Source: Pneumocystis sp. 'macacae'
Taxonomy: Eukaryota > Ascomycota > Pneumocystomycetes > Pneumocystales > Pneumocystaceae
NCBI GenBank assembly: GCA_018127085.1
Contig: CM030720.1
Location: forward strand, 124,001-188,000
Length of the DNA: 64,000 bases
Reading direction: 5' to 3'
In this document: positions 35,022 through 47,506 of the stretch, in pieces
How the letters are laid out: every line of letters begins with the position of its first letter
Position numbering within the stretch: position 1 is the stretch's first letter
Notes under the pieces: generated by a model
What the model was told of the DNA's origin: nothing
Databases searched by the model: none
Seen by the model: only the letters and a program-made list of their open reading frames with translations
Made by a program: the position numbers and the translations under genes

Positions 35022-36714
35022 TAAATTTATTAGTATCTCGTTTTAAACTATAAAATACAATAATTGAGATTATTATGACCTCGAATTTTAATATCTATAT
35101 TATTATGGCTAAGTAAAAGCATGAAATTATGAATAAGGCTGAAAAATATTTCCCTTATAAGTGGTTGCTTTTATGTATTTTTTGTTCAAAATGCTTTGTT
35201 GTATTATACCTTTTGACTATAGTTTTTAAAACATCTTATCGATTTTAACATAGGTGATTTGATTGTTTTGGTTAATCGAACGTTTCTTAGACATTGAAGT
35301 TTTCCTAGGGATGATGACAATGATTGTATAATGATTTTTGTGTTTTGTTTGATTAAGGGTTTAATTTAAAAAATAAGATTGATATTTAGAAAATAGTGTT
35401 TTGGTTTTTCTTTTTTTCTATTTTTTTAAATTTAATTAATTTTGGGTCATTTTGATTTTTAGCAGATTTTATTGGAATCAAAAATGTCTTATTTCTTCTA
35501 TATATACATTAATATTTATACTGTTTTTCTTAATATGTTAGATATTAGAATTTATAAATGGTCTTTCCAAGAATATTATGTTTTTTTTATAGTTTAGGTT
35601 GTGATAAATAACTTCTCTAGATTAGTTTATATGTCTTTTATTTAAATATTTTGGTTTTTATACATAAGTCTTTTATTTGAAATTTATATTTTATGGGTTA
35701 GAAAACAATAATGTAGAAACATGGTAAATTAATTTGAAAAATTATTTTTTATATTTAAATGGATATATTATTTTGGTTTGATCGAAGTAAACTGACTTTT
35801 CTAGCTGTTAAATTTGTGGTAATAAGGTTTGGATACGAGATTAAGTTATTAAAGATTATGGTTGAGTATTTTTTGACGAATTTTTGTTTTAAGGCGTAGC
35901 TTTTTCCGTGTTTTATAATTCATTTTTATTGACTTTCTGAAAATTATCAAGAGCTAGGTTAACATAAAAATAGTGCAAATATTTATTTTTTTCGTAATTA
36001 GAACTTTTTGTTTATAATTATTTTACTTGAAAGGATTCGAAATTGTGTTAGGTTAATAAAGGGCTTTTTATACGTATTAATATTGATGTTAGAGGAGTTA
36101 TTTGTTTGTTGAAATGATTCTCTAGTAAAACTTGTGGTTTATGAATAATAAAGTACAGAAGATATCAAAAATAGTTGATCATAATTATATATATTTTTTT
36201 TCTGTTTGATTTTCAAATGAGAAAGGTTTCTTGATTGGGTATTCAAGGAATCTGGATTTTTATATAGTTAAACCTAAATATGGAGATATATTTCTTTAAA
36301 ATACTAATGAATATTTATTTTTTAATGTATCTTATGATGTATTTAAGGAACATAAGTTTATAGTATTTTGTGAATTATCCATAAATTTGCTGCTGTTATA
36401 TGGGCAAGGCTTTTTATAAAAGTATACATTAGTTCCCATGTAGATTGTGATATTAGATTGAATTTGTTTAGATATATGGATTCCATTAAAAATATATATT
36501 TTTATTTGTAGAGAAATTACTTAAATTATATCTTCTTAATTCATGTTATGTTATTTCGAGACAAAAAATATAAAATATTCTTTTTTGCATAAATAAGTGC
36601 AAATGGAGTTCATAAAAGTTTCTTTATATATATATATTATTTAATATATAAAGTTGTTACGGTTTTTCAGGCTTCTAGAAGATCTGTTTATTTAAATGTT
36701 AAGAATTTGAAAAA
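35022..36714. other. 1.7-kb gene-poor stretch between CAC2 and MAP1
   Basis: This is the longest gene-free interval in the window and it directly follows the G+C-rich island's last gene. It is strongly A+T-rich on both strands with T-runs on +. I looked for conserved protein motifs across possible small exons, for tRNA-like boxes and for obvious snRNA signatures, and recognised none. It may hold a non-coding RNA or a long MAP1 upstream region; nothing in the sequence decides this. Confidence 0.5.
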
Positions 36715-38367
36715 ATGGGTCTTTGTATGGGAATTGAGTGTAATAATGTTGCTTCGACACTTCAGTGTCCAACATGTTTGAAATTTGGTATTCAGGGTTC
36801 TTTTTTTTGTTCTCAAGAATGTTTTAAAAAAAGCTGGGTAAGATTTAGAAAAATAGAAAAAATGTCTTGAGAATTGTAGAATCATCATAAGGAAATACAC
36901 AAGAAGGATGAAAAAGTGTCTGATTCATGCTCAGTTATGTTTGTTTTTCTAGGTAGAAAAATATTTTTTAATTTTATTTAGAACCTATGATCCTTTTCCT
37001 AATTTCCCGTATACAGGGACATTGAGAGCATTTTATCCTCTTTCAGCACCCCGGAAAGTACCTCCGCATATTCAATGTCCAGATTATGCTAAAGATGGTG
37101 TGCCTCGGGAAGAACAAGCTTTGTCTCGAAGTTTAAAGGCAATTATTTTAACAGAAGAGGAGCAAGAATGTATGCGGAAGACTTGTAAGGTATTTGTAGC
37201 TCTTTTTATATAGTATGGTTCTAACAAGTAAAGCTTGCTCGAGAAGTGCTTGATATTGCTGCTGCTGCCTTACGACCTGGAATAACAACAGATGAAATTG
37301 ATGAAATCGTTCATATGGCATGTATTGAGAGAAATGCATATCCAAGCCCTTTGAATTATTATTGTTATCCTAAAAGTGTTTGTACGTATGTAGTAGAATT
37401 TGTTTATTTTTATGAAATAGTTTGATTTATTTTAGATCTGTCAATGAAATAATTTGCCATGGGATACCTGATAAATAGTATCCTTTCTTTGTTGAAATAT
37501 GTTCTAATTCTTGAAGTGTTTTAAAGGATGGCGATATTATTAATTTGGATGTTACGTTGTATTATGGAGGTAGAATTTTAAAAAAGGAGACTATGAATTT
37601 AAATATAATTAGGTTTTCATGGTGATGTAAATGAAACTGTATTATTTTGTTCATTTTTTTAAAAGATATTTATTTCATTAGTATTATATCGGAGAAAAGG
37701 CTAAACAGGATGCTGATACTGTTCGTGTTGTTGAAACTGCCCGTGAATGTTTGGAGTATGCAATAAAAATTGTTAAGCCAGGAACTTTGTTTCGTGATAT
37801 TGGTTCTGTAATAGAGAAGCACGCAAAATCAAGGAATTGTTCGACTGTTAGAGCGTAAGGTTTAAAAAAAAAAAAAAAAAATTAATAATAAAAGTTATTG
37901 TGGTCATGGAATTAATAAGTTGTTTCATTGTTTTCCAGAAATACCTCATTGTAAACTTGTTTTTTCTTGTTTTGTTTTTTAATATTTTTAGATGCAAAAA
38001 ACAAGGCTGTCGGGATTGCAAAATCTGGAATGTGTTTTACTATTGAGCCTATGATTTCTCTTGGGGTATGGAAGGTAAATTGATTTGATTAGCATTTAGA
38101 TATATTTAAAAAAAAGGATGTATTATGGTAGGTTTTTTTGAATAGTTTAAAATATTGATATTTATTCTTTGGGCCTGATAATTGGACATCTACAACTAGT
38201 GATGGGAAAAGAAGTGCGCAATTTGGTAAAAAAATACAAATGATATGACATTAAATTTATGAAAAATAGAACATACTCTTCTTGTAACGAAAAATGGTGT
38301 CGAAGTTCTTACGGCTCGAAATCAAAATTCTCCTGGAGGGTCTATTCCATTATTAAATATCAAATAA
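36715..38367 (+). CDS. MAP1: Methionine aminopeptidase type 1
   Basis: MetAP1 removes the initiator Met from nascent cytosolic proteins at the ribosome. The start at 36715 opens with the type-1 zinc finger region: [20 protein letters not shown] and [17 protein letters not shown]. Then [33 protein letters not shown], and the catalytic pita-bread fold: [93 protein letters not shown] and [17 protein letters not shown]. All five metal ligands (two Asp, His, two Glu) can be seen. The gene is split into about ten small exons by introns of 40-60 nt; one contains an A-run at about 37863-37880. Identity is firm, but exact borders in 37380-38270 are approximate. Confidence 0.92.
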
Positions 38368-38473
38368 AACGATTTATTAATATATTGCTTTCTATTCATA
38401 GCATATAATAGACATTAAAAACCATGTGTTTTGTTTATATATATATTGATTTTAAAAAGACAATTGTATTTTT

Positions 38474-40059
38474 TTAAACTTTTTTTTTCGTAGAATTTCG
38501 CATAAGCTCTTCAAAAACTCTTCCTTCATCTCCTGGATCAGGTTGGGTTTCACAAAATATAGCGCCTATCATTATTAAAGCCCGTGCACGTTCTATACGT
38601 TTTTCTAGAGGAACAGATTTTGATAATACCTTATCGCATACATCTCTATAAACAATAAATATAAAACATTATAATATCTAGAAGGATTACCTTAATACAC
38701 CAGATACTTCGAATTTTGCTCCACGCCAACTTGCTAATAATATTTTGCCTACATTGAATGCATTAATTGTAGATATTGTATAAATGGTTAATACCAGTCA
38801 TTTCTTTTTCGAGTTCAGTTTTACGTGTACTAGTCCAGTCTTCTTTTTCTTCCAATTTAGCTAATTGTTCTGCTGTCATTTGTGCATCTAATGCACTTGA
38901 AATGGTAGTAAAAATATCCTTAACTATATTGCCTTTTTCTTTTATTTTATTAAAAAATCCACCAATACCTAAGAATTTTTGAGATTTAAGCAAAGTAGTT
39001 CCTTTTTGTATATATATTACACCAATAGCTATATTTATTAGGATTTTTAATTGAAAAATAATGTTTCACCATTCAATAGCTCTACCCCAAATGATTCCAT
39101 TTTAAGATTTTCTGCTTCATACTTAAAAAAATAAATTTATGAAAAAAATATATATCGGAATTACCTTTATCTTCTCTTGAAATGCTCTTGTTGTGGCTTC
39201 ATCTTTACTACTTTCTGTCCATATATTTAATCGATCTAATAGCTTGTTTGCAAGATTTTCAACACGTTTTTCTCGTGTTATTGCTCTTTCTTTTTCGAAT
39301 GCTAGTAATTCTGCTTGTTGCTCTTTTGTTAATCCTTTTTTTTTACAATGTTTTTCTGTATTCTTTTCTGTTTCAGAAATAGTTGATGTTGGTGAAAATG
39401 CAGGATTTGTAGACGTAATAGTTTTCTTACTCGTAAAGGATGACATAGATTTTACTGATGCATTCTTCCCTTCTCTATTTGAAGATTTGTCCATTTCTGA
39501 AATTTCTATTGCTTTTGTAAGATCTCTAATTAATGATATTTCTCCAATACTAATTTTATGCTAGACAATATTTATATATCTTACAAACTTACAGATCAAT
39601 AAATGCTTCTCCTCCAAATAGATTAGCGAAAAATTCAGATGCATCACCTATTTTTTGTATTAATTTAATTTTTAAAAAAGTTATTATATGTTGCTAACAA
39701 AATCCTTGATCAGGTGTTGCTTCTTTTTTACCATATATATTATATTTTCTCCTGAGATCAGGATTACTTAACACTTGATATGCTTCTCCAATCTATTAAA
39801 TAAAATGAGTTAGAAAGTTCTTATTAATATTTTTTAAAAATACGCACTTTTTGAAATTTTTGTCTTGCTTCTTCTGGATTATCTGGATTTTTATCCGGAT
39901 GAAATCTAATTGCAAGGCGTCTAAAGATAAATTAGCATATTTTCCTTATATTTGTATTTTAGTTTACCTGTATGCTTTTTTGATGGTTAATGAATCTGCA
40001 GAAGGGTCAATTTCTAAAATATCATAGTATTCCCGATCAAAAACGTCTGTAGAGCTCAT
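38474..40059 (-). CDS. J-domain protein with DnaJ-X C-terminal domain (Caj1/Djp1 type)
   Basis: This is an Hsp70 co-chaperone. The first exons give an N-terminal J domain, REYYDILEIDPSADSLTIKK, then LAIRFHPDKNPDNPEEA with the HPD motif intact, and YQVLSNPDLRRKYNIYG. Downstream are FFANLFGGEAFIDLIGEISL, a charged linker and the DnaJ-X domain: FLGIGGFFNKIKEKGNIVKD, ALDAQMTAEQLAKLEE, LLASWRGAKFEVSGVLRDVC, and RARALMIIGAIF. That order is typical of Caj1/Djp1 and their fission yeast relatives, which act in the cytosol or in peroxisomal import. There is no zinc-finger (DnaJ type III) pattern. It converges on MAP1 with 106 bp between stops. Several introns of about 40-60 nt are predicted. Confidence 0.85.
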
Positions 40060-40710
40060 TTAAGTGTTTTAAATATGTAAAATAGAATATTTCTTTTTAA
40101 TTTTTTTATTTTGAAAAAGATTTTTATGATATTTTTGCTTTGATAGATTATCTAGTAATAAATGATTAAAAAAAATCGGTTTAAGATAGTTTATCTATAA
40201 AATAGAAAAAAAATAAAAATTTTTGATAAAATTTGAATATGAGATATTTATATATTTTTAAGTTTTAATATTATTTAAAAAATCAATTTTTTGAATTTTC
40301 AAATTGTTAAAAAATGTTTATATTGGTTTATTTATATAGACATTCTTAAAAATAGTTGTTTAAATTTATTAATAAAAAAATCTTTTTAATACAACATTTG
40401 AAAGGTGTTCTAATATTTATATTTTAAAAACTACTATTGTTTATATATTTATTCTCTAAACATGATGTTTTTTATAGATAGTTTAAAGAAAAATGTTTTT
40501 ATATTATTTAAGAATGGAATTAGTTTTTCATTTTTTAGTTTATTTATGAATTTAGATGAATAAATGATTAAAATTTTTTGAATACTGAAAATATAATAAA
40601 CATGTAAAATTTTGTTTTAAATAAGTTTTATTGAAATTAAATCTGGCTGCTAGTGTTAATATGATTTTGAAATATATGATATTTTACTTGTTAATATTTT
40701 AAATTGTTTT
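40060..40710. other. Intergenic DnaJ-X gene / acyltransferase
   Basis: An extremely A+T-rich spacer with long A and T runs. It contains the 5' flank of the J-protein gene and the 3' flank of the acyltransferase. No gene or structured RNA recognised. Confidence 0.55.
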
Positions 40711-42058
40711 TTATATTCTTTTTAAAAGATAATAGATAGATATAATAACTAAAAATATTATAACAAATACATCCCAAAGTTCTAATATTTCTATGATAGA
40801 CTTTAATTTTATTTTTCTTTTTATTATAGAATCATTAGAAAAATATCCTTGATTAAAAAATTGATACATAAGTTTATTTTTTTCAATCCATAATTTATAT
40901 AACCATTCTTTAAAAATTTCCTCATTACTAAGAGGGATTTTATTTATATCAATTTTTTCAAAGTGTATATGAACATTTTTAGGAAATTTTCGATTTAAAA
41001 TTCTAGAAAAATAAATTAAACATAATTATTAATAGAGTTTATACATTGATTTAAAAGTGAATATATTTTGAGCATATTCATTATGTATAACACCCTCATA
41101 ACCAATTGTGCAATTATAAAGATATTTTGTAGATTTACTTAGATATCTTAAGCAAAGATAAAGTCCTTTAATTCTAGGTAATAAAACATAATCCAATATA
41201 GGCTATATATATAAAGTCATGGTAAATAAAACAATTTATGTTACTTACCAAACCTTTTTTTTTCGCATAAATTACGCTTTTGGGTTTTGTGTTCGGAGAA
41301 AAGTTTGTGCCTTCTGGATATAGTAATAATAGCATAGATTCATTTTGTAAAGATAAGTGCTCAAGATGATTTTCAAGTTTATGACGATCTTTTGACCATG
41401 ATCGTGATAAGAAAACTATAAAATAGTTAATAGTTTTTATATTATTCCGAAAAAATACTAAAGCCAAATGTTTTCATTCCTTAATTTCAGTTAATTATTT
41501 TAATATTTGAAAAAATAAAAATACCCCATCCTACAATAGGGATTTTTCTTAAACTATCTTTAAGAACAATGTAGATTCCATCATGTATTCTTCTTATATA
41601 TGCAATCCACCAAATATAAAGCCAATCAGTACTAATCTTGGCTTATGATTAATAAATATCTATTTAAACGTTGATAGATTACACCTGATGGTTTCCAATT
41701 AAAATAAATCGATTATAGATTTGCATATCTTTTTGTATATTTGGTAATTCTTCAAAATACGATAATATCTTTTCATCTCCAGAAAGAATCATATTAGATG
41801 GCATTAACCATTGTAATAGTATTATACATGCGATTCCCGTTTGTCTTTTTGTTCTTCGTCTGTTATTAAATATAAATAGTTTTCTTTTTTCTTAATTTTT
41901 TTATACATGAATCTATAATACCAATTTTGTTTCCAAATATATAATGGTATTCCTGAAAACTGTAGAATAGTAATTCCTATACAAACGCATATAAATCCAA
42001 GAAAAATAGTTGATCTGATAAATCGTAAGTATAATATTGTTATTGTACTTAAAATCAT
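40711..42058 (-). CDS. Lysophospholipid / 1-acyl-glycerol-3-phosphate type acyltransferase
   Basis: This is a membrane-bound acyl-CoA-dependent acyltransferase of the PlsC/LPLAT family. An N-terminal hydrophobic pair of segments (STIFLGFICVCIGITILQF) comes first. The catalytic NHX4D box is NHQISTDW, with an intron falling exactly after NHQ. Motif III appears as LLLYPEGTNFSP, and motif IV region as VLLPRIKGLYLCLRYL. A C-terminal transmembrane helix is LWDVFVIIFLVIISIYYLL. This layout (two N-terminal helices, YPEGTN, PR.KG, C-terminal helix) fits the LCLAT1/Cst26-like branch used in phosphatidylinositol or cardiolipin remodelling more than soluble GPAT enzymes, but substrate cannot be read from sequence. 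Four or more introns are needed. Confidence 0.8.
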
Positions 42059-42590
42059 TGTTTTTCTATGTATTAAATCACATAAATTTTGTCTATAGAT
42101 TTTATGAACATTAATATAAAAATTTTATAAATGTATTAATTGTATAGTATTATTAAATATTTATAATAAACTTTTCAGAAGTTTAATTTTATATATTGAA
42201 ATTAAAATGAATTAACACAATAATGTTATATATATATATACATAGATATGTTTTTGTTTATTGAAATATGTTTTTTGATGTTTAGCTAAATAGTTATTTT
42301 AATGTTAAAAGGCTAAGATAGAAAGTATTGAAATAGTGAATTAGATGTGATATATATATAACACATATAACAGATACATTGTATATATGTATGTATGTAT
42401 ATCGATATATATTCTAAGATATTTGTTTTACTATATGTATTTTTATCTGCTTGATTTTGAACAAGAAAATATACAACATATTTTTAATTTAAATATACTT
42501 TAGTTTTGAAACATTAGTATTTAAGATATTAATATATATAATATTGTTTTTTGGTACATATATATTCGTTATAATATTTCATTGTCTAAT
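42059..42590. other. Intergenic with AT-dinucleotide and TATG microsatellites
   Basis: The spacer between two divergent genes holds (AT)n/(TA)n tracts at about 42221-42243 and 42348-42362 and a TATGTATGTATGTATAT run at about 42384-42402. Otherwise nothing is recognised. Confidence 0.6.
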
Positions 42591-42818
42591 ATGCTTATAG
42601 ATTTGCGATTTGAGGTAAAGATTTTTTTATTCTTTGCTTATTTTTAGTCTTGTTATAATGCGTCGCTTATCCCTGCGAAAGGATCATGGTTATGCATATT
42701 AGGCATTACATTACGGGATCATGTGTTGATGCCTTTTGTGCAGGGCTTTTTATGGACAGTAACATTAATAGGGTTTCGTTGGCTTCAAACAGTAAGTCGA
42801 TATAGAAGCTTGTATTGA
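42591..42818 (+). CDS. Small single-span membrane protein, possibly Mim1-like
   Basis: A two-exon model: an eight-codon first exon, a 33-nt intron at 42615-42647, then a second exon, giving about 64 residues. The middle is one hydrophobic helix, DHVLMPFVQGFLWTVTLIGF, followed by Arg/Trp and a basic end (RWLQTVSRYRSLY). The pattern LMPFVQG before the helix recalls the LLPFxNG stretch of fungal Mim1 (mitochondrial outer-membrane import factor), but the segment after it is shorter and I cannot assign the family. A GTAAGT donor at 42792 could splice out the last residues. Coding support comes from the open frame, good splice signals and a helix of the right length; evidence is moderate. Confidence 0.45.
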
Positions 42819-43258
42819 GGAAAAAAAAGTGTGTAACTAGCAATAAACTTTAAATATTTAGAGTATATTTTATTTTTGGAGTATGTAATGGTTTTTTTGA
42901 AATAATATATGAAAAATAATTGAGTTTTTATTAGATGTATTTTTAAAAAAAACTTATATAACTATTAACTTTCGGTTATATTAATAGTTAGAATAAGGAT
43001 ATTTAGTTTTGTTTTTAAATGTTAATACTAAATATTAGTATTAGATTTTTAGTATTTAGATGTTTTAAGTTCCCAAATTTTTAAAGTCTAAATATGTGTC
43101 TGAATATATTTTTATTTAAAAATCGATCATAAATATGTCTAAACAAATGTATAGAAACCATATTTCAATAACTATAATTAGGTAAATTACATATTATAAG
43201 AAATATTTATAAATAGGTATTATATAAAAGTCAATATATTAAAGAACGATATATAGCT
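42819..43258. other. Convergent 3' flanks, small membrane protein gene / CTR9
   Basis: An A+T-rich stretch without open frames of note. No repeat or RNA element recognised. Confidence 0.5.
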
Positions 43259-46200
43259 TTAAATTTTTACTCCTATATGATCAATTAGCTTTAGATGCAA
43301 ATAATATTGGAATTCTACCTCAATATCACTCCCGAATAAGTTGTTTTTATCATATTCTTCTGTAATATGTGTCTCATTTGATATGTTGAATATTTCTTTG
43401 TCCTTATAATTTTCGGTTTCATCATCACTATCTATAATTTCTCTTTTAGAATTAGTTTTAAATATTTTTCTCTTTTTTTTTGGTTGTTCATTTATTTTAC
43501 TTTTTTTTTGTTTTTCATTGTCATAGTTGTTTTGTCCTTCTGTTTCTGTAGAAATTTCAGAATCTTCATTTTCTAATTTCTTTTGTTTCTTTTTTTTTTT
43601 GCTTGTTTTTTTTTTTCGATTTTCCTTGGTCATCTGAATCTCTGTATTTTTCCGTATTATCTTCTATAATAGAATTTTCTTCCCTTTTCTTCATTGCCCA
43701 TTCTTTTGCTTGTTCTTGCATAATTCTTCGTTCTTCTGTTAATTCCTTTTGTTTCTTTTCTTCCGAAGCACGCAATGCATCTGCTTCTACCTGCTTTTTT
43801 TCTTGTTCTTCTTTTCTCTTTTGTCGAGCACTATCTAATTTTGCTAAATTGGTGCTTTCAAATTCTTTTTGTTGTTGTATTGCTCGCTCAAGTTGTCTAA
43901 GTGTAGTATTGCGACCCATGTTAGCACGTTGTTGAATATCTTCTTTAGAGTAAGGAGGATATTTAGAATTTGCTAACTCTGAAAATGTATTAATAGCATT
44001 ATTTAAAATTTCTAAGGCATATTCCAAATCATCTATAGATCTTTTATTTTCTGGCAGTATTCTTGCTATTTCGGCAAATTTAAACTGAATAAATGCAATA
44101 TTAAAAATAATAGCAGTGTTATTTGGCTGTAGTTTTAATGCTTTTTCTGTATATTTAAGAGCTTCTTTTAATGCTAAAAGATTTCTTTCTTCTTTTCCTC
44201 TTTGTAACCAAGCTTTTCCAAGAGAAGAAAATGTTATCAAATTGTTTCGACTTTGATATTTATTCAAAGCTAGTTCATATGCTTCTATTGCTCTAGAATA
44301 CTGTTTCATTTCAGTTAAACAGTGGCCCATATTTATATATACCGATTCATTCTTTAATGTTTCTCGAACTTTACTTAATATTAATAAAGCTTTTGCATGT
44401 TGCTTATTTTCTGCTAGTGCTATGGCAATTCCTTGTGCAGCATATGCATTTTTAGGGTCAAGTTGTAAGGCTTTATCGAAAAATTCTACTGCTTTTTCAT
44501 AAATCTTTTGTCTTTTTTCCTTTTCTACATCTGTGGTAGGACGAGATTCTCGAGCCATGCGCAAATTAAAATTCCCCATAGCAGTCAACGAATATCTATC
44601 GTGTTTATCGAAATATTTCAATGTATGAGTATAATGTCTTTGTTCTGGGTCATCAGCTGAAGTTTTATTCCATTTTTGTCGACTAAGATACCATCCAAAA
44701 TATGCTCGAACATCTAGATTATCCGGATCTGTTTCTATAAGTCGTTTAATTTTCTTAGATGTATCTTCTGTTCCTCCTTTTATGATTTCCATATGACATA
44801 AACGAACACGTGCTAAAAAATATTAATATAATTTTTGAAATTCAATGATTAATACCTTCTACATAATCTGGATGTCTTTGCAATAATTCTTCGTAAAACT
44901 TTTTTGCTTCTTCATAATTTTCAGCCTGTTCCTCACAACGTGCGAGATTATATGTTAGGGTTGTCACTAAAGCATCAATATCAGTAGTATTGTCTTCTTG
45001 TTGTCCCATAGAAACACATTGATTTAAAGCATCTTGATAAAATTGTCTAGCATTTATGAGATTCCCTTTAGTATGATAAAGGACGCCTATGTTATTCAAT
45101 AATTGAGGAAGGATATTAGTAGGAAATCTCCGTTCTAAATCTAGTGCGCGTTCATATGCTAATATTATAAGAATAAAATAATAAATATATATTTTCTTAC
45201 ATTCTAGACTAATATTATTGTCTTCGTTCTCACAAAGAGCAGCTAATGTTATAAAAATTCCGGAATCAGAAAAATCTCTTTCCGTTGAATTATTTATTAA
45301 AAATATTGCACGTTCTAATAGTGATTTTGCTTTCTGTTTTTCTAATTGTTTATCATTTTTTGAATTTATGGTTAGTATTTCATAAGTATATATTGATCCA
45401 AGTATGGTTAATGCTTCTATACATTTAGGATTTTGCTCAGTGATCTTTTCAAATATCAATTTTGCACCAATAATGTCATCTGTTTTTTAATAAAACATGA
45501 AAATTATTAGATAATTTACCTTGAATAAGTTTTATTTGCCCTAATCCAATTGCTGAAATAAAGTTACTTTCTTCGGTATTATATGAATATTGATATAATC
45601 CAGAAGCTTTTTCGTAGTTTTTCTATTTTTATTATATTATTAAAAAAAAAAATGTATATAAACCATATAATGATATGCCCTTGCCATTAAAAATAGACTA
45701 TCGCTTGCTACTGAATTAGTATCAGCGTATTGTAATGCTTTTTCGGATAGTTTGATGGTCTATATTTTAATAAGTAATAAAAAAGTATTAATTATATTTA
45801 CTGAATCGATATTTTTTTTAGAAAAAAAATAAGATGATAGAATATTCGCAGAATAAGATGCTTCACGTGACTGTTTATATGCATTTTGAGCGTATTGCAA
45901 TGATTTTTTATATTCTTCCAAAAATTCAGATGTTCCTGTTTTAGAAAAAGCTGAATAAAGATGATATAATGCCAAAAGTGTATTTGTAGATATGTTTTCT
46001 GAATCCTAAATAAGATATAGTTAATATTTAGTGACACTTTTTATAAAAAAAAGTTACCAATTCTAGAGATCTTTCCCATGCTGCTTTGGCATCTTGTTTC
46101 ATATTTAATTCCCAAAAACAAAGTCCAATCCCAATCCTTGGGTCTGGAAGAAAGTCAGGTTTTGACGATAAAATTTTTTGATAAAGTTTTAATGCCCCTA

Positions 46201-46984
46201 TGTAATTTTTATGTGAAAAAAGAATTCGTGCTTTTCCAAGCATGGCAAATAAATTATTTCCATTCACTTTTAGGATATTATCAAAATATTTCCCTGCTTG
46301 ATTCATTAATGTCCTTTCTGATGTTGCTCGCATAATGTTCCAAACAGCTATATTAAATATAAATATTTATCTAAAAAAATATTGTAAAAAAACCTCGTGT
46401 AAGGATGTTTGGTAAAAATGAAAAATCGATTCGATTTGCCTCATTCAATGCCTGAGTTACTTGTTGATGGTAATAATCTTTTGTTTGTAATGTCGATTCA
46501 GATTGTTCCTTGTCTGTAGTTTTAGGTGCTTTACGTGCTTTTTCTAAATACAATGCTGCAAGCATAGAATATAAAGGCAATTTATTCTCTCGAGACATAT
46601 CCGCTTATAGAACGTATAAAAATATAACTATATTTTATTCAAAAGTACAATTTACCTTTTAAACCCCGTGTTAAGATATCAATTGCTTGATTCACGTATC
46701 CTTGACGCCGATATTCGTACTAAAGCACTTTTAGTTGCAAAAAATATGTTCTAATATATTCAATATACAGAAAATTGGATCCACAACTCTTTTGAAGCGC
46801 TTTCATATTCCAAGATTTCACAAAGTTCCATTGTATCTTCGGGAAGAGTTGTACAATCAATTTCAACAAGTTGTCCTTGTTCCTTTAGAGGAACCTCAAT
46901 AATTCTAGGTTGTTTTTTCTGTATTTCTTCTCTAAAACTTTCTGTTTTTTCCTCATTACTGTTTATTATTGTTTCAGAGACCAT
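43259..46984 (-). CDS. CTR9: Paf1 complex TPR subunit Ctr9, with an apparent one-base frameshift near the 3' end
   Basis: Ctr9 is the TPR scaffold of the Paf1 complex, which travels with RNA polymerase II and supports histone marks. The N-terminus gives PRIIEVPLKEQGQLVEIDC and LCEILEYESASKELW, typical of Ctr9. Many TPRs follow: NPKCIEALTILGSIYTYEI, YAAQGIAIALAENKQHAKAL, NESVYINMGHCLTEMKQYSR, AIEAYELALNKY. A long coiled coil (RQLERAIQQQKEFESTNLAK) leads into a Lys-rich tail. At about 43600 the frame ends at a TGA, but a +1 frame continues for about 110 codons with a Ctr9-like acidic/basic tail, including KREIIDSDDETENYK. The switch sits in two A11 runs (T11 on +, about 43592-43602 and 43607-43617). 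Roughly 1,090 residues if joined. Several short introns. Confidence 0.87.
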
Positions 46985-47506
46985 TTTGTTTTTGATAGAA
47001 TTACTGTACTCCGTACTGATCTAGATAAAGATGAAACATGATAAAAATAAGGAAAAAACATTAAATCGATACAAAAGAATACAGTGACATATTTTTTACT
47101 ATAATAAAATAGAATTGTGTTTCTTTTTAGAAGAAAGATGATATTTTGGGACTTATTCAGTAATTTGATGATAAGTAGGTAAATTCGAAGTAAAACCGGA
47201 AAAGGGATATTTTAAGAGCTAAATATTTGAAAGACTGTTATTTTAATAATGAAGGAAATGTTTCTTTTTGATTTCTAAGAATATTTTTAAATCTTAGTGA
47301 ATCTAATTGTTTGTGAAGATTAATTGTTAGGGGCTAAAAATAATTGATTAGACGGATGAAATGTATGTCAGAAGTATTTGAATCCTAAGTGTGTAAAATA
47401 TATTATGCTTGGAATAAATAGTCGAATTTATGGATAAAGAATGAATATTACTCGATATTAGTAATCATGTAAATTATTGGTAAACTATGTGAATTATTTG
47501 TTTTGT
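46985..47506. other. Intergenic CTR9 5' flank / alpha-actinin 3' flank
   Basis: An A+T-rich spacer, slightly purine-rich on + around 47150-47350. No gene, repeat or RNA recognised. Confidence 0.5.

Noticed and set aside
37860..37885. A-run in MAP1 as a frameshift
   Set aside because: It lies inside a predicted intron, so length variation would not affect the protein.
43590..43610. Programmed -1 frameshifting in CTR9 at an A AAA AAC heptamer
   Set aside because: The heptamer is present and in phase, but the downstream coding frame is +1, not -1, so a single surplus A in the run explains it better.
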